Source: Acridotheres tristis
Taxonomy: Eukaryota > Chordata > Aves > Passeriformes > Sturnidae
Reading direction: 5' to 3'
Assembly: GCA_037013685.1 (NCBI GenBank)
Contig: CM072896.1
Span: 13,279,444 to 13,343,443, forward strand
Length of the DNA stretch: 64,000 nt
Shown: positions 32,101 to 44,100 of the stretch, one piece after another
How the letters are laid out: every line of letters begins with the position of its first letter
Position numbering within the stretch: position 1 is the stretch's first letter
Translations under genes and position numbers: made by a program
The notes under the pieces: generated by a model
What the model was told of the DNA's origin: nothing
The model's input: only the letters and a program-made list of their open reading frames with translations
The model's database searches: none

Positions 32101-35100
32101 GATGATGCTGTGTCTGGAGTTTCAGGAGTATTTCTCCTATAACTTTTGTCCACTGGTGCTTGGCAGTGTGCTCACTTCAGAGGTGACTGGAATTGGTTTG
32201 ACATTTTTCCCCCTTTCCTACGTACTGTACACACCTCATGTTGCCTTTGCTGGGTGCAGAAGGGTGGTTACAGGTATTTATTTCCCTTCCATGCTTCTCC
32301 AGTCCAGCCAGATCCCAAAGCTGCCCCTGCCAAGCTGGGCTGGGAGCAGATCATTATACATCCCCATGCTGGTGGTGCTGTTTCATGAACAGGCTGTCAG
32401 TGCCTTTGCAGCCAGAGAACAGTGGTTTGCTTGTTTGGTCACCTGGGGTGGCTGCTGTTACTGCAGTGGCACAACCGACCCTGCAGCTCGGCAGGGCTGG
32501 GGTGAGGTGCTGCCTGATGGTAACAGCTTCCTCCCCTGCAGTATCTTGGGGACTGTGCTGGGCTATCCAGCGCCAGGTGTGGCTGCTGATGAGCTCTCCC
32601 AATGCACTTTCCTGGTACACGTTGTTCTGTGTTTTTCCTGCTGTTCTGCTGCAGGCCTTGGCTCCGAGCCCAGCAGCCGGGACAGCAGCAGCGGGGCCGC
32701 CCCACCGAGGGACGTGCTGGCCATGGAGCCTGCGCCAGGGCTCCTACAGCACCCGGCTGTCAGCGAGGGCCAGGGGCCAAGCCTGGGTGTTCAGGGTGCC
32801 CTCCTCAGGACGGGGCCATAGGGCCTCAGCTGTGCCTGTCCCCCAGCAGTGCCCTGCCCTGGGCTCAGCGATCCTGGCCAGTGCCAGGACAGGCCCATCA
32901 CTTTACCGTGTTCAGCGGTCACAACCCTGCATCCAGCAAGCTCAACTCTGCCGTGGGAGCACGTTGGTCTGAGCAATGTGTTCTGCAGAAAGCTGTGGAA
33001 GGAGGTTCCAGACTGCTCACTGCCTCGATCTCTGCACCAGCCTTGCTGAGCATAAATGCAGCCCCTTGTGCACTCCATAGAGAGGATAGTCATTGAACCA
33101 ACACAAGCTCCAGGGCCACCTTCTCCTCTGAAGCATTTGGCTTGGTTTAGGTTTTCTTTTAATTGAAAAAAAAAAATTTAAAAGCAAGTGCTCTATCCTG
33201 TATGTTTTAAGGATATAGTGCAGGGCCACTTGTTCAGCAGATGAAGTTTTAGTAGGGAAAAGAAGTGAAACTGGAACCATTGAAATAGTTTAGTTTGAAA
33301 GCAACTACAAAAGATTGTGGTTTGTGTTCCCTGCTGAAGGCGGGGCCAGCTTCTGGAAGTGTCTTGGTGTCTCTCAAACAAGGGCAATAAGTTCCCCTAT
33401 CCAAAATTCAAGTACTGCTGCAATGTCATGTCCTTGCTGGACTTTAGTTCCAGCAGGGCTTTTCCTGCTTTCCCTGACCTGAAGAAGGAGGCACGACCTC
33501 GAGTCTCCACACTCAACTTCCTGCACTCCCCCTTATCTGCACCAGGGTCATGTCTCTCGCCTCTCTTAATTATCCTGAAAATCCCTCTCATTATCTTGTG
33601 TGATTCAGTGACCTGTATCCTTCTGTGGGTATAACGAGCTGCATGAAAGTTCCTGTTCATTGGACTTTGACCAAAATAAATTATAAGCTTGTAAAATTTC
33701 AGTAGCTGGCAAGGTGCATTTGGGGTTGATCTTGTTTCTGGGACATAACCACAGCTGGCACAGGCATGCCAGGGCCCGTGCTGGTGCATGGGCTCCCACA
33801 GGACTGAGGGATGCAGAGCGATGCTGGGTGAGCTCCAGCAAAACTCCAGCACAGGCAGGCTGAGATCCATCTGCAGAAGTTGCTCGGCTCTGCTGTAGCT
33901 CCTGATGTTTGGATTTTCATCAGCGTGCTGCGGCCTGTCCTCCCTTTCCCCCTGCAGCCCCGCCGGGACGTGCTGCAGAGCTCGCCTCCATGCCGGGCTG
34001 AGGAGCAGGAAATCCGGGCTGCGTCCCTGCTGCTGCGCTGTCACAGCCTGCCTCTGTAGCAGGGAGCAAGCCTTGGTCCTCAGGGTAAGTGACGTGGTCT
34101 GGCTTGGCTCTAAACAGCAACATACCAGAGCCTGGAGCAAACTGTTGCCTCTTCTGATGGACTCCATATGGGAGACCAGATAATTGCTTGCATCAGGCAG
34201 TGGGAACAGACCAGAGAAATAGCCCAAAACATGGAACACACTTGGTTGTGTGAGGGGGTTCAAGTCCCTGCCCACCTTACAGTTATGAAATGGCTGTAAA
34301 AGTCCTTCTCCTTTCCCTGCACTTGACTGGTTCTTGCATCAAGAGGATGTGCAGGGGCTGGAGCAACCAGGCCCCTTAGTGCAGCTGCAATGCCACCAGC
34401 ACTGTTTGTGCTTTACCAACCTTCCTCCTCGCCCTGTGCTGGTGGGGGCTGAGCAAAGACTGCTGGAGCTGGGCCTGTCCCCAGAAGCGGCAGCTGAGTG
34501 GTGTTTCTGGTGTCTCTGCCAGGTAATAGTCCATGATGTGAATGAGTTGACAGAAAAGCTGTTTCCCATCGTTGAGGCCATGCAGAAACACTTCAGCGCT
34601 GGATCAGGGACCTACTACAGCGACTCCATCTTCTTCCTGTCAGTTGCAATGCATCGCATCATGCCCAAAGGTAGGTCTCTGCTGTGCTGCAGCAACACAG
34701 GCTCTCTTTCTCTTTTGCCCAGAGATGTTATCCAGTGCTATTCGAAATACAAAGTTAATAAATTTCTGGGATGGACTCCTAGGCTTCTGCTCCTTCCTGC
34801 AGAACAATAGACTATCAGTCCAAGACCACATCCAGGTCTCTGCTGGCATGAGTGGCAGGAGGTTCTCCTTGTCACATGGCAGCTGGCCCTGCCTTTGTGC
34901 CCTGAGATAATAGGAGAGGTGAGACAGGAGCAACCAGGCCTGTTCTGTGTGTGTTTACGGCCCCCTTCCCCTTGGGATACCAGCAGAAAGAGGTGCTGTG
35001 TGTCTGTGACATAGCTGTGCACTCTTGAGCATCAACAGAGAGTAGTTGTTGAGTGTTTCCTCTTGGTCTTAGGGGGCTTTTGGAAAGCTTTGCTGATTAG

Positions 35101-38100
35101 CAGCCACTGGTCACTTAGGTTTCCTTATTGTGCCTCTGCTGTTACCAAGTGCAGAAACAACAAGAACTCTGCAGGAAAACAAGGCAGGTGGCAGAAGAGG
35201 CTTGGCTCAGCTGATGTCGTTTTCCTCCCCTGGCTATGTGCAGTTGCCTCTCATGGAACCAGCATGCTGTCTAGTCTGTGGCTGCACAAGTAGGGTTTTG
35301 TGTCCTTGGGCTCCAAACTCCTTCACTGGAGCTCCTGCAGCCCTACTTGTCCATTCCCTGTTCGTGTCCCTGGGCTCTCCTTGTCAGCTGCTTCGCTGGC
35401 CTGACACACCAGTGATGGCAGCATCCCTTCCTAGGCTGGTCACATGTCCTCCCTGGGCATGGCAGGCAGTGGTGGCAAGGAGCCCTGGTACCCTGCCTGG
35501 CCATACACCTGCCCCAGGAGGAGATGACTAGACTCTCAAAGCTGTTTGTGGATGTCATGTAATGGTGGCCTGTTCCCACACGTGTGCATGTTCCCAGGAC
35601 AAGCGCTGCTGGTACCAGCAGCTTTCTTGGAATCTGGAGCCTCTGCTCAGCTGTAATACTCCCTGCAGACTTCCTACCACGGATCTCAGGTGCACTTTTG
35701 GTGGAATGTGAGCAGATACACCTCCCCTGTGCCCCTGCTGAGTCCTGTTCCAGTTTGGCTCTACTCTGGATCTTCTACATCTGCTCTGCTTCATGAGGCT
35801 TTCTCTCTCCTTTGTGGACTTGCCCCTGTCCTCCTGGCATGGCCTTCCCACACTAGCTCATTAAACAGTGGGGCAGTGGTGGCCCTGAGGGTTCCATTCA
35901 AACTCACTGATCATTTCTCTGTGGGCTCCAGCAAATGTGCTCTATTTGGCTCTCCCTCAGACTTGGGTAATTTTGTGTGTGTCTGGTACTGTCTGCACTG
36001 TGAACACTTTGAAGTACACTGCATACAAATGATGGGTATTAATGCTGGCTAATTCACTCCTCCTGATTCCCTACTCTGTCTTTACTGTGTGCTAAAGATA
36101 TCCCTGTCTGCTGCCTGCCAGCAAGAAGCTGCTCAGTCTGAAATGTGTTTTCTCAGTTCATCAACCCATGAGGCGTCTTATCTCTTGGAAAGCTTGTTTG
36201 CTCTCCCTCAGACTGACAGGGCTTTCAATGATCTGTTTGGGGTACAGGATGTTTAAAGAGGCGTTTTTATGGTTTCACGAGTTTAGTTTTTGTTTCAGAA
36301 GCTGCTAGTAAAGCTGATTTATATTTCCCTTGCAAGAGAGGTCAGGTTTACTGTGCTGGGTGCCTGGTGATTTATGGGGCTGGCAGGGCTCACCAGCCCC
36401 CTCCCTGTGTGGCCAGCACTGAACAAGAGGCATCAGGAAAGGCTGCAGCTCTGCTGCCCACTCACAGGCTTGCAGGTGATGTGGAAATGGCACTGGGCTC
36501 TTGCCCAGTCCTGATTCTGATGAGCCAGTATCTACTGGTCTGAAGAAGCCACTTTGCTGAGTTGGAGGACAAAAGACCAAACCTTCTTTTCAGGCAGTAT
36601 TACTGTTTCTCCTGGTGCATTTCTTCTGCCTTGAATGCTGTGTTCTGCCCTGAGTGCTGTGTCTTTGTGCATCTCTCCAAGCACATCTGGCTTCATAGCA
36701 TTAGCACCACTTTTTTGTGGAATCCATATTTGATTGGAAGCTGGAGCATGCTCTAGCAGAAATGAAGACCCTGATCTGAATATTAAAGTCTCTGGTGTGT
36801 TCATTTGCATTTGCATTAATCAGTCTATAGGGTTTTTTTTCAGTAGCAAGCAACCTTTGTACTAAAATTTGCCTGGCTGTAGTTTACCAAATATATAATT
36901 CTTTTTTGAAGGGAGGCATTTCCACAGTATCATGATTTAGTGATTTGTTTGGATCCTATTGATTGTGATGAGACATTTACTTTGCAAACTGGTGGCACTG
37001 AAAACTGAACACCAGGTTATTTTTATTTTTTTAGGGGCTTTTGTGGGACATGTGCTGGCTGCATGCACATTGCATTGAGGGTAGATGGGGTTTGCTACTC
37101 AGCTGTTCTGTCGTTTACTGTTGCTTGGGATCTTTGCCCAAAAAGCTTCAGATCTAAAACCTACAGCTGCCAAGTTATAGTATAACAGCTTCTTAGCTGG
37201 TGTAAATCATGGAACACTCTTGCCTTAAATGTCTTACATCAGTGGAGTTAATCTGATTTAAACCAGCTGGGGAGTTGGTATGCAGCACGCAGAAATGCAG
37301 ACTGCATAACTCTTGTCTGTGCTCAAGGCTCATAAATCCCGTTTTAATGTGGTGTGGCCAGGCCTGGGGAGCTGGAGCAGGACTTGATCCATCAGAATGG
37401 TTCTGCAAGGGAGAAGTGATGGGAAAGTTACACAGAGAGGACAAGCAGGTTCAGGCTTAGAAGGAGCTGCCAGGATGAAGCCAGTGCCAGCATGAAATGG
37501 TCTTGAGACTTGCAGAGCAAGAGGAGGAGGAAGAGCAAGGACCCAGACCTTTTCACTTTCCTTTTCAGTATGCCCATCCGGAGGGGACCTCTTCCTTCCT
37601 GACTGCCTTTGATCCCTCTATCACTTGTCATTTTAGCTGTGGAACTTCAGGGAGCCCAGCAAGCTTTTTATCACCCTTCTATGGGTACATAAAGGAGTAA
37701 TGTCTGGGCAGGTCTGTCTGGCAGGCAAGGTCTGGGGACAAGACTCCTGGTGCCACAAGTGAGGGGAGGAGGAATTGAGGTGATAGAAGGGCAGCCTGGG
37801 AAAGCTGGGAACTCCCCAGGGAACTCTTGGCACCCATTCTTGGCTCAAGTCAGGTAATTTTCAGGAAAAATTTGTTTAACAAGTGGAGCTGGTGGGCCAG
37901 GGGAGAGCCAGCAGCTTGTGTAGAGCTTTGAAAACTGTCATTTGGTGTTCAACTCCATTGGTGCTGCTAATGGTGCTGCAGCAGGATGGCCCTGTGGGAG
38001 AATAAGGAGCAGAGGGAAAATGAGACATGATGCAGAAGCAGTTTTGTGGCTTATCTCTGCCAGCTTAGAGGAGTGGAGTCCCATTAGCTCAGGGGAGGCT

Positions 38101-41100
38101 CTGAAACCTGGCTGATGATACCGTGTTTCACATGGAGTGAGGGTATTTAGCAGAACTTGACTGAAGATGGTATTTGACAAATTGGAGGTAGCAGAGTTTC
38201 CTGGCTGGTACAAACACCTGGCTGTCTTCATGGGCATCTCTGGCAGCTTGTGGGGGAGTTCTCAGGGTTTCTCTCTCACTGTCCAGCCCAGCCTGAAGGC
38301 AGAAGCTGTGATGAAGGATGGGAAGATGAGCATATGCTGCAAAGGGCCCCTGCGCTCTACTGGGTGTGAGGTTAACTCTCATGCAGCATGCTGCATCTTC
38401 CAGGTGCTGAAGATGCACCTGGGTACTTGCTGCCTTGAAAACTCAGGAGCTTGCTCTGCAGGTGCATTTGGTAAGGCTGTTCATAGGAGGCTTGTAGGGG
38501 AACAAAGAGTCAGTGGGAAAAGTGGGTAAGTTTCTGTGTGCCTAAATAAGGATGTGGAGCTATGAGGAAGGAGAACAGAGTGGAACTGATCATTATGTAT
38601 TGCCAAAATTTATGGCATATCAAGATGGTCTGTTGGTAAAAAATGAAAGAGGTTTAGAGAGGGCAGTGGCTTCTGTGTGGGATAAGCCTGGCTGACTGGG
38701 ACCCTCCAGTCTGGGAGGGCGCTGGCCGGGGGGGTTATGATGTGGTCCATGAAGCCAGGAGCCATATAAGGCAGAAGTTTGTACAGGAATTGGGGGACAT
38801 CAAAATTGGTGAGAAGAGTGTTCAAAACAGAGTGTGGTGATCTGTAGAGCTCTATTCTGCAGGATGTTTTAGGTGCTGGGCCGCCTCATGGATGAGGGAA
38901 TCGTGGCCAACTGCTTTGTGATGGACAGCAAGCCCTGGTGTGTCCTGCGGCTGCCAGCTGTGCAGGAATGTGTTGGGAGGACACAGCTGTGGGTGGTGGG
39001 GGGAAGCAGGGGTGGCTGCTGTGGGTGAATAAGCAGAACGGTGTCTGGGGAAGTGACTGCCAGCAGGGAGCTGTGCCTTTGGCTTCATAGCAGGTGTTCA
39101 GACAGCGTCTGTGACACATCAGGATCGATGGGAAGTCCAGTGGTCTCCCTGGCTTCAGGCTCTGAACGGGGCAATTTCTCCAGCTCATTATCAACAGCTG
39201 TACTCATTGGTAGGCATAGACCAGATTATAATGATGTTTGTCCAAGCAGCCTGATAATGACCAAGCACCAGTCACTTGGGGTTTGGTGCTTCTTGCAGCA
39301 GGATCCAGCTGCTGGCTCCAGCTTGGTCTCCCACGAAACTGATATCAGGCTTTGTCTGCTCTAGGAGTACCAGCCCAGAGACAGAGGCCTCTGTGAACAT
39401 CAGCTTATGCCTTTCCCACCAAGCAGAGCTGGAGGGAAGACAAAGGCCATCCAGGAGACGTGTTGGAGCAGGCACTGAGCTGTGCTGTGCTTTCTCAGGG
39501 CACTTTGCCTGTGCCAAGGCAGGGTACCTGGAGCACTCCTGCCGCTGGCTGTGAAGGTGGAGAGCCTGAGAGCTGGGGGAGGGCGTTAAGCACAGAGGTA
39601 CCAGGGAAACAGTCTATGTACTGGAATAATGCCTTGACTAGTAACTGTCTTCTGCTAGTGTCCTTCTGGAAAAGCCCACAGGCAGCATCCTGAAGACATT
39701 GTTGATTGCTTTTGCAAAGATGTGTGCATCAGGATTCAATGTTGCATCTGCAGTGTTTGAATCCACAGCACAGGATTGCCCAGGTCAGACTCTGTTTGCC
39801 TGTGGAGTGCCAGGTGCCCGTGTGTGATGTGTCCCCTCAACAGCAGCCATGTGCAGAGTTGCACTGCACACATCCTGTGTCACATGGGGCATCTGAGGTC
39901 TCTGAGGTAGAGCCTGGCAGAGGGAGATGGGCAGGCATCATTCCCCCTTCTTCCTCCTGTCAGCTGCAGAGCTGGTGCACAGGGCAGCTGCCCACAGAAC
40001 TCCGCAAATCACTGTAATAATTATAATAAGTGAGCATTTTGAAAGTGCGTCACTCCTGATCCTTTCCTGCTGGCTGAGCATTGCCATCATTGCTGAGCCC
40101 CACCACATCAGGGATTGCAGAGATGCAGCTGTTGAGAGGGCTGGGAGGAGAATGCCCATGTCCCAGATGCTTCAGGCTTGATTGTGTGCTACCAACGGGG
40201 AGATGTTGGGAAACGGCAGAAAATTGGAGCCTGTGGCAGAGTCATGGGAGTTGGCCCCAGAGCCATGTGCTCCCAAACCACAGTTCCCAAGGGATGCTGC
40301 AGTAGCTGAAGCGTTTACTTTCCAGCAAAAATATTTCCATCTTTACAGGGATGGAGGGAGTGTCAATAGTGTCTGATGTGCTCTCATAACCTCCCTCCCT
40401 GCTTCATGCTGCAAGCACGTGAAAAACAGCCAGATTCCCTTCCCAGTCTGTCTCTGAGCTGCATGCACTTATGTCAGATCCTGTGATGGGAAGGGAAGAT
40501 GCTGGAATGATCATTTTGCGAACAGTAGGGATAGCTGTGCCATCCATTGTTCCTTGCTGGGGTGAGCCTGTTGTGCTGAGAGAATTGTTTTCATGATGCT
40601 TTTCAGGAGCAGGCAACAGCAGACCTCTGAATAAGCTCACCCCAGGTAAACACCGGAGGCTGTGGCCTTTTAGAGGGGTCCACGTCTGCTGAGATGAGCT
40701 GCTAACCCCATCTGGCTGCCTGTAGGACATGCCTCTTTTGGCAGGAGAGCGCCTTGGCCCCAGCCTTGGTGTGGAGGAGGCGTCAGGAAGGGCTGCTGTG
40801 ACGAGGGGGATGTAGCTGCTGCTCAGCAAATGCCTGGAAGCCTCCTGGGTGCTGCATCACAGCTTAGACCCTTCCCTGTGGCACTGCTGCCTCTGGGGCC
40901 AGCGTGGCCCACAGCCCCCGGGGGTAGTGTCACTTCTCATCATTTCCACTGCCTGCCCCTTGCCGCAGTGCCACCATCGATTATTTTTGGATGTCCTAGA
41001 TCTGTCAGGCCAGGGCTGACTGCTCCCCCTGCTCTCATAGAGCAGCAGGGTCTCATCACCCGGTGCTGTGATGGGTGCTGCCCTCCTCTCTCCCCAGCCG

Positions 41101-44100
41101 GACCAGCTGCCCCATCCCCAAAGGGGTTGGAAGCTGCTGGGGGCCACCCAGTGTTCATGCCAGGGCTGCTCTCTCCCACAGTCGCTCCCTGCTCTGCCAT
41201 AGCTCATTAGAGCTTAGCAGGAAGAAACAAAACCAAAATCTGCCTGCAGCCCTTTCCCCCAGTGTGTGCAGTTAACTGGGATGTGAGCCCAGAAAATTTA
41301 TTTTCCTGTATCTCTTTTTTGGTTTCCCTTTCCATCTCACCTGCTCATTACTTCATAGCTTTCCATCCACTCTTTTGTAATTTATAGCAACCTGGAATCA
41401 AACCTTATTTTGTCTGATTAAAAGGTTTCCTGCTGCTCTTCCTCCAGCTCCAAAAAGTGTTTTCACACTCCTCCCCCAGCAGTAGCATATATTAAATACA
41501 AGGCAAACAGCATTTCCAACTCCATCCTGAAACCTATTGCGTGCTTAGCGATGTTGCTGCCTTGGAGTCCAGTTAACAGCCAAGGTGTTGAGTACTGCTA
41601 AATATTAGTCTCTCAGATCTTGATGGATGACAAGGGGACGGTTGGATGCACAGGAAAAATTAATTTCCTGGAACAAAACACATCTATCTCCTCCTGAGTC
41701 TTCCCCTTCCCTCAGGAGATGGCTGCAGGGTGTGGAGCAAGGCAATCAAAGTGATGCTGCTGTCAATACCTGGGAACATTGCTGCTGCTCCAGACCCCTG
41801 AGCTCACCCAGGTGCCTGCCCTATGTGGGTGGTAGCAATGATTTGTCATCTATCTCTGGCAGACAGCCTAATTTTTTAATTAGCTGATAGGCTGATTAGC
41901 TGCTGTGCTGTAGCCACTGCTCTGCTCTGCTGGGTGTCTAATCAGTGTTGCAGAAACCTGGTTAGCAGCCGGGCAGTAGGGGCACATCGCCTGCTGCACT
42001 TCCTGAACTCTGTGTGCAGAGAAGGAGCCTATTTGGTGGGGAGGTGACTGCTGGGCTGTCCCAAGGAGCGGAGGGGACCCTTGGCTGCATGGCAGACGTG
42101 AGGATCTGTGCTGAAGCACGCAGCTGGAAGGTAAGCTGCACTGCACCTTGGCAAGCTCTGCTGGTGCAGGGCTTTGTAGCATCATCTTCTCTTGGGAGGG
42201 CGGGCTCTGAGCAGCACCATGTCCTGGGAGGGGGGACTGCAGCCCCCCCAGTTGCCAGCACAGTGGCAGCAAGCTCTGAGGAGCGTGTCATGCTTGCACA
42301 CGTGCACATATGCCCTTGCCTTGGCTGCTTCCTCTGGGCGAGGCTCTCCGGTGCTGCCGAGGTCAGCTGGGGAGGCTGCAGTGATTAATCCTGGGCGCAG
42401 AGGGGAGGCTGTGTGTGGAGAAAACGAGGCCTGGCCAGGGGAGCACACAGCCAGAGAGGAAGCTGCTCACAACCCTGCTGACAGCAGCAGGGAGAGTGGC
42501 CAGGGGCAGCTGCCAGTGCGAGGGGTGAGCCAAACCCAGGGAGCCTCTAATGAAGGGCAGGATGGAGAACCCAGCATGTTTGTGTAAATAAACTGTGTGC
42601 CTCCGCACTGGCCTTGTTGAGGTGCTGGCATCCCTGCAGCTGTTCTCGTGCCCTGCTCCCTGCTGTAGCTGAGGCTTCTGGGGACAGCTGGCTGCTGCTG
42701 CTGGGCAGTACCCTCTGGGTTGCACAGGGACCTCTGGAGCCTGTCACCCACTCTGCATCCATGCTTGGCCTTGGTGCAGGCTGTAGGAGTGGAGTTTTTC
42801 TTGGCCACACGTCTCTCTGAGCCAGTGAGGGCGGAGGATCCTGGTTTCGCAGCCAGCACAGGCAGCTTTATGGATCTGCGTGTTGCTCCTGCAGGCACAC
42901 TGCCCACTGGAACTGGCGGCTGCTGCCCTCCAGGAGGTTTATTGCCCAAGGCAGCCATCTGAAAGTCACTGCTGGTCCTTCACAGCTCCTTCTTCCTCTG
43001 GGATCTTGTCCTGTCATGATGGGGACAGCTAAAACACCTGACTGAAAAAAACATTCTCAAAGCGATTCAGAGGGGTGGAGGGGCAGCTATCCAGACTGCC
43101 CAGCAGACCTGAGATGCCCAGCCCTTCTCACTGCAACTCCAAGAGCTTTGGTTGCTTGGCTCCCTTCCTTCTGGTGATCCGAGTCAAGTGGCAAAATGAA
43201 CAGCCACCCCCTGGCCCTTCCCCACAGCCCACTGCAGGCCTGCAACATCCAGAGCTGCAGCCAGCAGGGGACACTCCCGTCATTTGGCTGCACTGTCACC
43301 CATGCTGGCTGCAGCTGCTGCTGGCCCTGCAGAAGGTTCTCTGAGCTGCTCTGCATCCAGCAGCTCCCTGTCCCCAGCCCTCACCCAGCCATCACCTCAC
43401 ACTGCTTCCTGAAGGATGGAGTGGGGTCTTGCCTCCCTTTGTTGCAGGACTGTCAGGTGGTGGCTCTGTGGAAAAAGGCAAAGTGTTAGCAATCCCAGCA
43501 GTGCCCTTGTTGATCTCGCCTCTTAAAGTGCCTCTGGCCCCAAAAGCCACTGCTGTGATGCAGAGGAGGTGTGGGGAGGTCAAGGTGCTCCCATCTGATA
43601 TGTGCAAGTGCCAGGTTAAGAGCTGGACTCGATGATCTTAAAGGTCTTTTCCAATCTAAGTAATTCCATTATTCTGCGTTGGAGACATCTCTCCTTATTG
43701 GCATGAAGCATCAGAAGGCAGAGGATGGCAAGAGCAGAGCCAAATTACCACCAGCTTTGATGACAGAGAATGAGGGGCAGCAGGGTACAGGGACGTGACC
43801 TCTGCCTGCCTCTGCCCCCTCACTGGATGAGGTTGTGGAATGAGGCATCTCTGAAGCTGGCTGTTCTCCTCTGGACAGGGTTGGGGGGTAGTTTTGAGCC
43901 AAGCCTGGAGCACAACCCTGCTGTAGCTGCTGATGCAAGGCTGCAGTAAAAGTTACGAGCTTTACATGGGGCCAACCTGTGCTGTAAATCTGTCACTGCT
44001 AATGGAGACCATCTCTGCTGTGAGTGGCACAGCTCCCCTTTCCATGCCGTGGCTGGAAGAGCTGGAGCTGAACAGAGTGGAGAGTTCTACGCAGTATGGC

